DNA of 64,000 nucleotides from an uncultured Clostridia bacterium. GTDB taxonomy: Bacteria > Bacillota > Clostridia > UBA1381 > UBA9506. A program made the position numbers and the translations under genes. Under the pieces are notes generated by a model that did no database searches, had not been told where the DNA came from, and saw nothing but the letters and a program-made list of their open reading frames with translations. The stretch spans positions 77,555 to 141,554 of the forward strand of contig CAKSBF010000006.1 of the NCBI GenBank assembly GCA_934438075.1, written 5' to 3'. Shown here piece by piece: positions 33,414-41,961 of the stretch; position 1 is the first letter of the stretch, and every line of letters starts with the position of its first letter.

Positions 33414-33848
33414 TTATTCCGGTTTGTCAACAATAGCAAAAGAAATTTCACCGCTGGCAGCGACCTTATCCTCCACCGTTGCAATCACATTTGCCTTGCC
33501 CATATTACGTTTAAAAGCCGTTAATTCTGCCTCCAGGCGAAGTGTATCACCGGGAACAACTTGTCTGCGAAATTTAAAATTGTTCATCCCGGTAAATACT
33601 CCTACTTTGCCCCTATTTTCCGGCTGTGACAGAATCACACATGCACCGACCTGTGCCAGCGATTCCACAATCAACACACCCGGAACAATTGGCATTCCCG
33701 GAAAATGCCCCTGAAAATAAGGCTCGTTTGCCGTCACATTTTTAATACCGACCGCACGCTTTCCCTCTTCCATTTCGATAATTTTATCCACAAGCAAAAA
33801 CGGATAGCGATGCGGGATAATTTTTTGTATTTCGAGATTTGTCAGCAT
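33414..33848 (-). CDS. fabZ: 3-hydroxyacyl-ACP dehydratase
   Basis: A 144-residue hot-dog-fold dehydratase of fatty acid synthesis. The motifs HRYPFLLVDKI and GHFPGMPIVPGVLIVES are present; the His in GHFPG and the Glu in VESLAQ are catalytic. Start ATG 33848 has GGAGGG upstream, giving the usual N-terminus. It follows mreB by 15 bases; the pair mreB-fabZ is common in Clostridia. Confidence 0.94.
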   Translation of the reverse strand: MLTNLEIQKIIPHRYPFLLVDKIIEMEEGKRAVGIKNVTANEPYFQGHFPGMPIVPGVLIVESLAQVGACVILSQPENRGKVGVFTGMNNFKFRRQVVPGDTLRLEAELTAFKRNMGKANVIATVEDKVAASGEISFAIVDKPE

Positions 33849-33863
33849 GTTTCCCTCCAAAAA

Positions 33864-34877
33864 TTATTGATTCCTGCGGAAGCCGCTCTGATGAAAGTTT
33901 TCAATGTAGTCAAGTGACATACCCGTTCCTTTGGCCACGCAATAAATAGCATCCTCTGCCACAAAAACATCAAGCCCGGTTTCACGGGAAATCAGCTTGT
34001 CCAGGCCAAAAATCAAACTGCCGCCGCCTGTAAGCAAAATGCCGCTGGTACTAATGTCACCCACAAGTTCCGGCGGAGTTTTCTCCAAAACATTGTGAAC
34101 CGCTTCCACAATCTGCGTTGCACATTCTTCCAAAGCTTCCAGCATTTCCTCCGAACTGACGGTAATAACCTTCGGGAGTCCGGTCAGCAAGCACCGTCCT
34201 TTAATTTCCATAGTCAATGGCTCCGGACGCGGATATACACAGCCAATTTCAATTTTCAGCTCTTCCGCTGTACGGTCACCAATCATCATATTATATTTTT
34301 TGCGAATATATTTCACTACGGCGTCGTCAAACTTATCGCCGGCAACCTTAATCGAATTGCTGACAACAATCTCGCCTAATGAAATAACTGCAACATCAGC
34401 CGTACCTCCGCCGATATCCACAATCATGTTTCCATAAGGCTTAGAAATGTCCAAACCCGCACCAATAGCCGCCGCAATCGGCTCTTCTATGATATAGGTC
34501 TTTCGTGCACCTGCCTGAGTTGCCGCATCAATAACTGCCCGTTCCTCCACTTCTGTCACCTGGCTCGGCACACAAACCATAACCCTAGGCTTGCATAAAC
34601 TGCTCTTGCACACCTTTTTCAAAAAATAGCGAATCATTTTTTCCGTTGTGTCATAATCGGAAATGACTCCGTCACGCAAGGGACGAATTGCAACAATATT
34701 TCCCGGTGTTCTTCCGATCATATTTTGCGCCTCTGCGCCAACTTTCAGTACCTTTCCCGTATTAGTATCAATTGCAACTACGGAGGGTTCCTTTAAAACT
34801 ACGCCTTTCCCTTTGACATAAACCAAAACCGTTGCGGTTCCCAAGTCTATCCCGATGTCCTGTCCAAAATTAAACAC
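33864..34877 (-). CDS. mreB: Rod shape-determining protein MreB/Mbl
   Basis: A 337-residue bacterial actin. The phosphate-binding motifs are clear: DIGIDLGTATVLVY at the N-terminus and IVDIGGGTADVAVI near residue 160, then the adenosine motif TGGGSLIFG near 288. It forms filaments under the membrane that guide cell-wall elongation. It may be the MreB or the Mbl paralogue. Good promoter at 34918-34946. No mreC or mreD follows; fabZ does. Confidence 0.93.
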   Translation of the reverse strand: MFNFGQDIGIDLGTATVLVYVKGKGVVLKEPSVVAIDTNTGKVLKVGAEAQNMIGRTPGNIVAIRPLRDGVISDYDTTEKMIRYFLKKVCKSSLCKPRVMVCVPSQVTEVEERAVIDAATQAGARKTYIIEEPIAAAIGAGLDISKPYGNMIVDIGGGTADVAVISLGEIVVSNSIKVAGDKFDDAVVKYIRKKYNMMIGDRTAEELKIEIGCVYPRPEPLTMEIKGRCLLTGLPKVITVSSEEMLEALEECATQIVEAVHNVLEKTPPELVGDISTSGILLTGGGSLIFGLDKLISRETGLDVFVAEDAIYCVAKGTGMSLDYIENFHQSGFRRNQ

Positions 34878-34917
34878 TTTTTTCCCTCCTTTTTCATTTA
34901 CACCTTTTATATCATAT

Positions 34918-34946
34918 ATTATATAATTTTTTTACAGTATATGCAA
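34918..34946 (-). promoter_or_regulatory. Promoter of mreB-fabZ
   Basis: Minus-strand TTGCAT (34941-34946), 17-base spacer, TATAAT (34918-34923), 40 bases before the mreB start. Confidence 0.78.
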
Positions 34947-35002
34947 TTACTTTTTTACAAAATTTCTTAAATTTTTATAAACCGGAAACTTGTACAAAAA
35001 TT

Positions 35003-35671
35003 TTACTTTTTTCCAGAACGAATCGGACAAATTCGCATACAAATTCCACAAACAGAACCTCGTCCGATTAATTGGAACTTTTCCTTCATGTATTTGCTGC
35101 ACGCAGCCGCATCTACTAAAGTTTTCTCCGGCTGTGCAAGGTCAAACCCCTCACCCGAAAGCGCCATTGCCGGACATGCCTGCACACACAGCATGCAATC
35201 AGTACACGGATTTTCTGCCGGAGCCGCAACAAACCCCGCAGACAAATCCATATCCGTTAACACCGTTCCCAGCCGCACGCGCGGTCCGTATTTTGTTGAC
35301 AAAAACAGTGCGTTGCGCCCTATATTTCCCAGTCCTGCTCTCACCGCTGCAAGTTTATGTGAAAGCAATCCCCGATATTCTCTGCCCAGGCTCTGGGAAG
35401 CCGGCACACAGACATAGTGTGCCCCGTTTTTTTCCAACATAATCCCTATTTTCAGTGTTATTTGGTCAACCAGCGCATTTACTGCCCGATAATGGTGAAA
35501 ATAAGTATAGGTCGGTTGGTTTGTAATAGAGTTTACTACACTGTCCGATAACTTTACTACAATACTGACCGCGTGATTCAGTCCCGGATATTCTTCCGGC
35601 GGGTTTATTTCGGAAAAGCCAACCTCCCAGGCTCCTTGCGCAAGCGCAAACTCTTTTATTTGATTAATCAT
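35003..35671 (-). CDS. QueG-like [4Fe-4S] protein, function unassigned
   Basis: A 222-residue protein related to epoxyqueuosine reductase QueG. It has the LGNIGRNALFL segment and a double ferredoxin-type cluster, CTDCMLCVQACPAMAL and VCGICMRICP. It is much shorter than QueG (about 310-380 residues) and lacks the C-terminal HEAT part, so it is one of the short QueG-like proteins whose substrate is unknown. It starts at ATG 35671, overlapping the recN stop by 8 bases, so it belongs to the nadK-argR-recN operon. Confidence 0.75.
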   Translation of the reverse strand: MINQIKEFALAQGAWEVGFSEINPPEEYPGLNHAVSIVVKLSDSVVNSITNQPTYTYFHHYRAVNALVDQITLKIGIMLEKNGAHYVCVPASQSLGREYRGLLSHKLAAVRAGLGNIGRNALFLSTKYGPRVRLGTVLTDMDLSAGFVAAPAENPCTDCMLCVQACPAMALSGEGFDLAQPEKTLVDAAACSKYMKEKFQLIGRGSVCGICMRICPIRSGKK

Positions 35672-37328
35672 CCAACATTTCCTCCGCCTGCTTATAGGTT
35701 GTCTCCGTAACATGTTCTCCGCCGATAATACGCGCCAATTCCTCTATTCTTCCTTCCCGTTCAAGTGCCGTTACAAAGGTTTTCGTTTTCCCATCCGTTT
35801 CTTTCTTTTCAATTAAAAAATGCTTATCTGCCGCCGATGCCACTTGCGCAAGATGTGTGACACACAACACCTGTTTACGATGGGACAATTCTTTCAATTT
35901 ATCTCCCAATCGCTGCGCCGCACGTCCGCTCACGCCGCTGTCAACCTCGTCAAAAATCAATGTCGCCACCGCGTCTGTCTCTGAAAGAATAGATTTTATC
36001 GCCAACATAATACGCGACAGCTCACCGCCGGAAACAATTTTTGTCAGCGGTTTCGGAGGCTCTCCCTTATTTGCGGACAACAGAAATTCCACCGAATCCA
36101 TGCCCTTTTCATTGATATCGCATGGTGTGATCTGAACAAAAAAAACTGCATTCGGCATATTTAAAAACGCAAGATTTTCACAAATCTGTGCCGAAAGCTT
36201 CTGCGCCGCCGATTTTCGCGCGCCCGAAACGGTTTGCGCAAGACTCTCCGTCTCTTCTCTCAATTTTTTTACCTTTTGCTCCAGTTTACCGCGGTTCTCA
36301 TCCATAAATTCAATCCGGCTGCGTTCCTCCCGCGATTCCTGCAGATGCGCAAGGGCATTTTCCTCACTTCCGCCATATTTCCTTTTCAGACGATAAATAA
36401 CGTCAAGCCTATCTTCCATCTGCTCCAGCGATGTTTCATCCATATCCGCCCGGTCAAAATAATCCTGCAGCATATGCACCGTTTCCTGCACGGAAGCAAG
36501 GGCATTCGTTAAATTTTCCGATGCCTCGAAAAAAGCAGGATCAATCTCCGAAGCGCTCTCAACCAACTGGGCAGCTGAGGCTAACAGGTTATAAGCGCAG
36601 CTCCCCTCTTCGTTTTCGTAAAGCAAATTAATTGCCTGACCGGTCTGTGAAAGCAGATTTTTTGCATTATTTGCAATTTTGCACTGCTGTTTCAGTTCTT
36701 CTTCCTCTCCGACCCTTAAATCTGCATCCTCCAGTTCTTGAATTTCATAATTTAAAATATCAAGTCTGCGAAGCTTTTCCGCCTCATCCATCTGCAGTGC
36801 AGCAAGCTCTTTTTCTGTATTAACATATTCATAATATTTTGTCCGGTACAGCTCAAAGATAGGGTGCAGCTCATCAGAAAAGCTGTCCAAAAAATCAATA
36901 TGTGAGGTTCTATCCAACAATGCCTGATTGTCATGCTGCCCATGTATATTCACCAACCAACGGCCTAATTCTCGGAGCTTATTGACCGGTACAAGACAGC
37001 CCCCCACCCGACAGATATTTTTTCCGTCTGCCGATAGCTCACGTGATACAATTAATGTGCCGTCTTCATCCGTTTCCCAACCGTTCTCAGCAAGAACAGA
37101 TAAAACCCGTGGTTCAAGAATGTGAAACACTCCCTGAACCATTGCCCTCTTTTCACCATAACGAATTATTTCGCGGCTTACCCGTTCCCCTAAAAGCATA
37201 TTAATGGAGCCGACCAGAATAGATTTTCCTGCTCCCGTCTCACCGGTAAAAACCTGAAATCCATTTGAAAAAGATATTTCCGCATGGTCAATCAGTGCAA
37301 CATTATCAATGATCATACATTCGAGCAC
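35664..37328 (-). CDS. recN: DNA repair protein RecN
   Basis: A 554-residue SMC-like ATPase of double-strand break repair. Walker A is GETGAGKSILVGSI near residue 30, the ABC signature KIVSGGELSRIMLAIK near 437 and Walker B TLIFDEVDSGVSG near 465, with a coiled-coil middle. The start is GTG 37328 with GGGGG 7 bases upstream. It follows argR by 12 bases. Confidence 0.95.
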   Translation of the reverse strand: MLECMIIDNVALIDHAEISFSNGFQVFTGETGAGKSILVGSINMLLGERVSREIIRYGEKRAMVQGVFHILEPRVLSVLAENGWETDEDGTLIVSRELSADGKNICRVGGCLVPVNKLRELGRWLVNIHGQHDNQALLDRTSHIDFLDSFSDELHPIFELYRTKYYEYVNTEKELAALQMDEAEKLRRLDILNYEIQELEDADLRVGEEEELKQQCKIANNAKNLLSQTGQAINLLYENEEGSCAYNLLASAAQLVESASEIDPAFFEASENLTNALASVQETVHMLQDYFDRADMDETSLEQMEDRLDVIYRLKRKYGGSEENALAHLQESREERSRIEFMDENRGKLEQKVKKLREETESLAQTVSGARKSAAQKLSAQICENLAFLNMPNAVFFVQITPCDINEKGMDSVEFLLSANKGEPPKPLTKIVSGGELSRIMLAIKSILSETDAVATLIFDEVDSGVSGRAAQRLGDKLKELSHRKQVLCVTHLAQVASAADKHFLIEKKETDGKTKTFVTALEREGRIEELARIIGGEHVTETTYKQAEEMLDD

Positions 37329-37340
37329 CGTAAATCCCCC

Positions 37341-37787
37341 TTACAACAGCGAGCGAATCCTCTGCGTTATGTTTTTCGCTTCCTCTTCCGTTTTGGTAAT
37401 ACAAAGCAAAGTATCGTCACCCGCTACACTTCCCATAATCTCATCGTAATGCATAGCATCCAATACTGCCGCTGCAGCCTGCGCCATGCCTGCATAGGTT
37501 TTAATTACAACAATGTTCTGCGCAAAATCTACCGTATGCACCGACTGCATCAAAATAGATTCCTGTTGTTTTGTTCCGTTCTCCTGTTTTGCATCGGCAC
37601 GAACATATTTATACACCCCATGTTCATTTGCCGCTTTTGCAAGACGCAGCTCTTTAATATCACGGCACACGGTTGCCTGGGTCACTTTGTGCCCCCGTTC
37701 TGCCAAAAGCTGAGCCAAATCCTCCTGTGTTTCCACGTCATACTCTGAAATTAACTCCAAAATCTGATCATGTCGCGAATTTTTCAT
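37341..37787 (-). CDS. argR: Arginine repressor
   Basis: A 148-residue regulator with an N-terminal winged helix (QEDLAQLLAERGHKVTQATVCRDIKEL) and a C-terminal arginine-binding hexamerisation domain (GSVAGDDTLLCI). It controls arginine synthesis and breakdown genes; its place between nadK and recN is the standard clostridial order. It touches nadK (1 base between). Confidence 0.94.
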   Translation of the reverse strand: MKNSRHDQILELISEYDVETQEDLAQLLAERGHKVTQATVCRDIKELRLAKAANEHGVYKYVRADAKQENGTKQQESILMQSVHTVDFAQNIVVIKTYAGMAQAAAAVLDAMHYDEIMGSVAGDDTLLCITKTEEEAKNITQRIRSLL

Positions 37788-37788
37788 T

Positions 37789-38649
37789 TTAATTTTCCTT
37801 TCCGATTAATTTATGGCGCAAAACGCTGTAAAACCGATTTCCGCTCACCCGTATCAGTTTCGTCTGAAACGGCGACTTTGTAATAGTTAAGAGACTGTTT
37901 TCCGTAAATGCGGTTTCTTCTCTTCCATCCGCGGACACTTGTGCTCCGCCAATCCGTCCTTTTCCCATAGATGCCGTTATGGTTTTCTGTGCCGGAACCA
38001 AAACCGCACGCGAATACAATTTATGCGGACAAATCGGCGTAATCAGCATGGAATCCATCGACGGGTCTACAATAGGTCCTCCCGCCGACATAGAATAAGC
38101 CGTTGAACCGGTGGGCGTTGCTACAATCATGCCATCTGCTTTGTAGTCATCTACAAATTCATCATCTATATATACGTTTACATCCAAAAGTCTGGAACCG
38201 GAACCGCGCGAAACCACCACATCGTTTAACGAATCAAAAATCTGTTCCCCTCCCGTCTGCAAATTTTTCAAACAAGAGCGAAGCATCATGCGGCTTTCAA
38301 TCACATAGTCCTGTGAAAAAAAACGTTCCAGACAGTCTGCGACCTCTTTTTTCTCTACCTCTGCCAAAAAGCCAAGCCTGCCTAAATTAAATCCCAATAT
38401 TGCCTGTCCGCTTAACAGTACGTCGTGCGCTGCGCTCAGCAGCGTGCCATCGCCGCCCAAAGCAAAAACAAAGTCTGCTTCTGCCAGCGCCCGTTCTTTA
38501 GAACAATATTCTACACCGGCAACTTCATATTTCGCAAAACTTTCTTCCAACAGCAATCGAGCTTTAGATTTTGAGAGCTCCGCAACCATTTTAGTAAATT
38601 CCAACCGTTGATCCTTTATCGGATTCGGAGCCATATAAATTGTTTTCAT
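37789..38649 (-). CDS. nadK: NAD kinase
   Basis: A 286-residue NAD kinase that makes NADP. The GGDGTLL motif (ALGGDGTLLSA) and the NDVVVSRG and GSTAYSMSAGGPIVDP blocks are diagnostic. I prefer ATG 38649; an in-frame GTG at 38661 is possible. Promoter TTGCTA-17-TATAAT at 38713-38741. First gene of nadK-argR-recN-queG-like. Confidence 0.92.
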   Translation of the reverse strand: MKTIYMAPNPIKDQRLEFTKMVAELSKSKARLLLEESFAKYEVAGVEYCSKERALAEADFVFALGGDGTLLSAAHDVLLSGQAILGFNLGRLGFLAEVEKKEVADCLERFFSQDYVIESRMMLRSCLKNLQTGGEQIFDSLNDVVVSRGSGSRLLDVNVYIDDEFVDDYKADGMIVATPTGSTAYSMSAGGPIVDPSMDSMLITPICPHKLYSRAVLVPAQKTITASMGKGRIGGAQVSADGREETAFTENSLLTITKSPFQTKLIRVSGNRFYSVLRHKLIGKEN

Positions 38650-38705
38650 AGTATCACTCACTTATCAGTGCATAATTAATTTGCAGTTTATAAATATACA
38701 GATAC

Positions 38706-38850
38706 ATTGTATATTATACATAAAATTTTCCCATTTAGCAAGCCTATTTTTTAAGAAACTTTTGATCAGGCAGAGAAAAACTTTTTCTTAAATTTTTATT
38801 TCTAATAATCTAACAACAAGAACACAAACTGTATTTTCCGCAAACAGTTC
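38706..38850 (+). repeat. Direct repeat flanking the DMT gene, left copy (interrupted)
   Basis: Two parts match the stretch at 39862-39938: the 15-mer ATTGTATATTATACA (38706-38720, exact) and about 60 bases at 38790-38850 at roughly 80% identity by eye. The left copy has about 70 extra bases between the parts. Confidence 0.6.
38713..38741 (-). promoter_or_regulatory. Promoter of nadK-argR-recN
   Basis: Minus-strand TTGCTA (38736-38741), 17-base spacer, TATAAT (38713-38718). The -10 lies in the palindrome TGTATAATATACA, which recurs at the DMT promoter. Confidence 0.72.
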
Positions 38851-38880
38851 CTAGAAAAATTCACTCTTGTTTGCAGAATG

Positions 38881-38921
38881 CAAAAAACCTTGTAAGAACA
38901 CAAATCTTACAAGGTTTTTTG
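38881..38921. terminator. Terminator of the DMT gene
   Basis: Perfect 15-bp stem AAAAAACCTTGTAAG and its complement with a 9-base loop and T-runs in both directions, 33 bases after the stop of the minus-strand DMT gene. Confidence 0.87.
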
Positions 38922-38953
38922 CCGCCATCACGAACAGCAAATAAAGATATTCA

Positions 38954-39832
38954 TTACATTACTTTAATAATTACCAACGAAATCACGCCAAGCGTCACAC
39001 CAACAATACTTCGGAACGTTAATTTTTCACGGAAGAAAACAGCCGCCACAATCGCTCCGATCACAGTGCTTCCACCGTTGATAAAAGTAAACAGTACAGC
39101 TGGCGATACCATTGCAGTCAATATAGTTGCAAGCTGATTAATTACAAATACGTCCGCAGATAATATCGCACCATAGCCAATTAAATGTATGCTTAACTTT
39201 GAATTTTCTCCCTCTGTCCTTGGCAAAACACCCGATAAAACTAACATAACAATTCCGACAATGCCAAAGGATAAAAATGAAAAAGTTGAAACACTTCCGC
39301 CCGGCACGTAAAATGTAAACATTTGCTGCGCCAGCATGGTACCCCCGTTAGCAAGCATAACACCTATCAGCAAAAATATGCTTTTCAGCGTAATCTTACA
39401 ATATATCTTTGAGGAACTGGTAATCAGAAAGTAAGCTGCAACAAAAAACAGAACTATTCCAAACCATTGACCGAGCGACATCGGTTCTTGAAACAGAAAA
39501 ATTCCGGCAATGCAAGGCACTAATATGCCCGCTGTGCCAAACAATGCTGTCAGCGCAACAGTACCTGCTTTTAAAGCCGCCATGCTAAAGCCCATTGACG
39601 CAATAAGTGTAATACCCGACAGCGTAGAAATCAGCACCGTTAGTAAGTTCCATTGCATGCCCTTTCCGCCAATAGCTATCAGCAGCAATCCGCAAGCGGC
39701 ACTCAACAGCTGCCGATATGCACTGTATTTCACAAAACACGCTGTCCCGGTTATTTGCATGCTCGCCCTTTTATTGCATAAGTGCTGCAATACTCTGCAG
39801 CACAAGATGATTCCTATGTAAATTGAAGCCAT
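38954..39832 (-). CDS. DMT-superfamily (EamA-type) permease
   Basis: A 292-residue membrane protein with about ten hydrophobic helices in two halves, the plan of EamA/DMT transporters. The C-terminal half ends with the typical VIGAIVAAVFFREKLTFRSIVGVTLGVISLVII pattern (given here only as a description of helices 9-10 around residues 250-290). Substrate unknown. It ends the glycan locus on the minus strand but has its own promoter and terminator and sits between direct repeats, so it may be a separate unit. Confidence 0.82.
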   Translation of the reverse strand: MASIYIGIILCCRVLQHLCNKRASMQITGTACFVKYSAYRQLLSAACGLLLIAIGGKGMQWNLLTVLISTLSGITLIASMGFSMAALKAGTVALTALFGTAGILVPCIAGIFLFQEPMSLGQWFGIVLFFVAAYFLITSSSKIYCKITLKSIFLLIGVMLANGGTMLAQQMFTFYVPGGSVSTFSFLSFGIVGIVMLVLSGVLPRTEGENSKLSIHLIGYGAILSADVFVINQLATILTAMVSPAVLFTFINGGSTVIGAIVAAVFFREKLTFRSIVGVTLGVISLVIIKVM

Positions 39833-39861
39833 GATATGATTCTCCTCAAAAGTTCAAATGT

Positions 39862-39938
39862 ATTGTATATTATACAGAAAACTTTTATTTCTCATAATAT
39901 AACAGCAAAGGCACAAGTTGTATTTTTTGCAAAAAACT
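39862..39938 (+). repeat. Direct repeat flanking the DMT gene, right copy
   Basis: Matches 38706-38720 exactly over 15 bases and 38790-38850 over about 60 bases in the same orientation. It contains the DMT promoter (TTATGA at 39892-39897, 17-base spacer, TATAAT at 39869-39874, minus strand). Confidence 0.6.
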
Positions 39939-39943
39939 CTCTT

Positions 39944-41086
39944 TTACCATGGCAAAAAATCTACATTTTTCAATTTGGTAAGCGCTTCCACAAAAAAATA
40001 ATCACCATAAATAATAGGAAGATGAACGGCACGATTGCTCGCATCCGCGCAGTACAATTCCGTTCCCATGCCTACAAGATAATCAACTTCCGTGTCATAA
40101 TTGCAGAAATTTTCATCAATGGTAAACAGCAAATTCGTCGCGGCTGAAAGGTACATTTTCTTTTCAAATTCCGGTACAATTTTTGCAAGTTCAATCAAAC
40201 CGCATGCCGCACATGCTGCTGCCGTCGAATCATACTCCACCGGTTCCTCCGGCGCGCGAAAATCAGCCCGCACCTTCCAGTCACCGCAGCTTGCCGCTAT
40301 GAAAAAGTTTGCAACTTTCTTAGCAGTGTTTAAATACTCAACCTTATGCGTATGCAAATAAGAAAGGGCAAAACCGTATATCGCCCATGCCGCCCCTCTC
40401 GACCAGCTTGAATGTTCATTATATCCCTGACCGCCCAGGACCTGAACCACACCGGGTTCTTCAAGAGGATGTACAACAATATGCCTTACACTGCCGTCCT
40501 CTCTGACATGATCTCTCATTGCCATATCCGCATGAGACATCGCAATATACTTATATCGGTCATCTCCCTTTTCCTCCGATGCCCAGTAAAGTAAAGGAAT
40601 ATTCATCATACAGTCAATAATCGTCCATGTACGGTGATCTTCTCCGCACCAATTGTTCCACGCAGTAATATATTCTCCTTTAATGTTATACCTTCCTGCC
40701 AAAATATTGGCGGCATAAAGATTCCTCAGTCTTGCGTTTTTATCTCCGGTCAACCGCCAGTTCGCGCCACTGAGAATATGCCACATAAATCCCACGTCAT
40801 GATGAAGAGCATCATATTTGCGAAATGCAGCGTCCAGAAGTTCTTCGGAGCGGCGAGCTGTCTTTTGATATTCCTCATTTTTCGTGGCAGCATACATCAG
40901 CCACATCATCCCGCCAAAAAATCCGTTTGTCCAGAAACAAGGGTCAGTCTCTGCCTTATTGTCATGAACCCCGTTTTCATCCGTTGTATACGGAATCTTA
41001 TCTCTGCTGCGAACAGCAACCTGCTGAAGTTTACGATCCACCTTTTCCCATGTATTGTTTAACCACTGTTCTGTTTTATAATCCAT
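39944..41086 (-). CDS. Unsaturated glucuronyl hydrolase, GH88
   Basis: A 380-residue cytosolic glycosidase of the GH88/GH105-like fold. It removes the unsaturated uronic acid that polysaccharide lyases leave on oligosaccharides. The catalytic Asp motif HDVGFMW and the second Asp in IIDCMMNIPLLYW are present, as are SWSRGAAWAIYG aromatic blocks. I start at ATG 41086 with AGGAG upstream; the longer frame adds 22 residues of no family match. It lies in a row of minus-strand genes with GH39, and points to acidic glycans such as glycosaminoglycan or glucuronate-containing xylan fragments. Confidence 0.88.
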   Translation of the reverse strand: MDYKTEQWLNNTWEKVDRKLQQVAVRSRDKIPYTTDENGVHDNKAETDPCFWTNGFFGGMMWLMYAATKNEEYQKTARRSEELLDAAFRKYDALHHDVGFMWHILSGANWRLTGDKNARLRNLYAANILAGRYNIKGEYITAWNNWCGEDHRTWTIIDCMMNIPLLYWASEEKGDDRYKYIAMSHADMAMRDHVREDGSVRHIVVHPLEEPGVVQVLGGQGYNEHSSWSRGAAWAIYGFALSYLHTHKVEYLNTAKKVANFFIAASCGDWKVRADFRAPEEPVEYDSTAAACAACGLIELAKIVPEFEKKMYLSAATNLLFTIDENFCNYDTEVDYLVGMGTELYCADASNRAVHLPIIYGDYFFVEALTKLKNVDFLPW

Positions 41087-41133
41087 CTGTTCTTTTCTCC
41101 TCTCCGGCAGCAGCCGTTCCTTATGATTTTGCA

Positions 41134-41880
41134 CTATTTCAAATTTTCGCACCGCTCAGCGCAAAACACTAAGAAACGCCGCCATTCCTGTTCATCTATA
41201 AAAGCATTTCTGTCGCCCGCAACTAGGCGCGCCGCCCGCCCTTTTGTATCATTATTCCAACAATGGTTGCCGACAAAGATATCCACTTTTTCTTTTAAAA
41301 GCCTCTCAATGCTGTTTTTGTAATCCTCTCTGCAGCCTTCATAATAAAACGGCGATGTTTTTTCCAACGAGTTAGCGCCTGCACCGCCAAACATTCCTGC
41401 ACGGTATTTTCTTCCGTTTTCAGTAATATCAAAGAAAAATGACAGCGTCCCCTTCGTGTGCCCCGGCGTATGAACACAACGAATAGCAGCATTACCCAAC
41501 CGAACAACATCGCCGTCATGCAAAAGAATGTCCGGTTGAAACAGTCCTTCCTTTGCCAGCATTTCCGCATCAACCGCGCTGATCAGCGTTTTCGCACCAC
41601 TTAGCGCCGCCAGTGCTGCCGTTGCCTGCGTATGGTCAATATGCCAATGTGAATGTAAAATATACTTAATATCCCTCGGGTCAAACCCCAGGCGATGGAT
41701 AGAATCTACCACTATATACAAGGCATCCGCATAACCCGTATCAATTACAATAAGACCATCACCTGTATCAATCAAATGTACAGATGCCTGATAGGTTCCT
41801 GCAAAATACAGATTGCCCGCTAAACAAAACGGCTCTATATAACCGTCCATAACATGTTTAATCTCTTCTCTCGGATACAT
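41134..41880 (-). CDS. MBL-fold metallo-hydrolase
   Basis: A 248-residue metallo-beta-lactamase-fold hydrolase. The metal motif HSHWHIDH is near residue 79, with later metal ligands in VHTPGHTKG (residue 136) and GNHCWNND. Such proteins hydrolyse thioesters, lactones, phosphodiesters or lactams; the substrate is not evident. In a sugar-acid locus, a lactonase is a reasonable guess but only that. It lies between the TtuC-like dehydrogenase and GH88 on the same strand. Confidence 0.82.
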   Translation of the reverse strand: MYPREEIKHVMDGYIEPFCLAGNLYFAGTYQASVHLIDTGDGLIVIDTGYADALYIVVDSIHRLGFDPRDIKYILHSHWHIDHTQATAALAALSGAKTLISAVDAEMLAKEGLFQPDILLHDGDVVRLGNAAIRCVHTPGHTKGTLSFFFDITENGRKYRAGMFGGAGANSLEKTSPFYYEGCREDYKNSIERLLKEKVDIFVGNHCWNNDTKGRAARLVAGDRNAFIDEQEWRRFLVFCAERCENLK

Positions 41881-41961
41881 TTTCTTGTCCTAGCCCTCCT
41901 TCCGGCAGAAAAAGTCGTTGCTGACCAAAATCATTTTACACCCAAAAGTGCCTTCCCTTTC

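Noticed and set aside
36431..36631. Open frames on the plus strand opposite recN and other minus-strand genes
   Set aside because: They are antisense shadows of well-supported genes without start signals.
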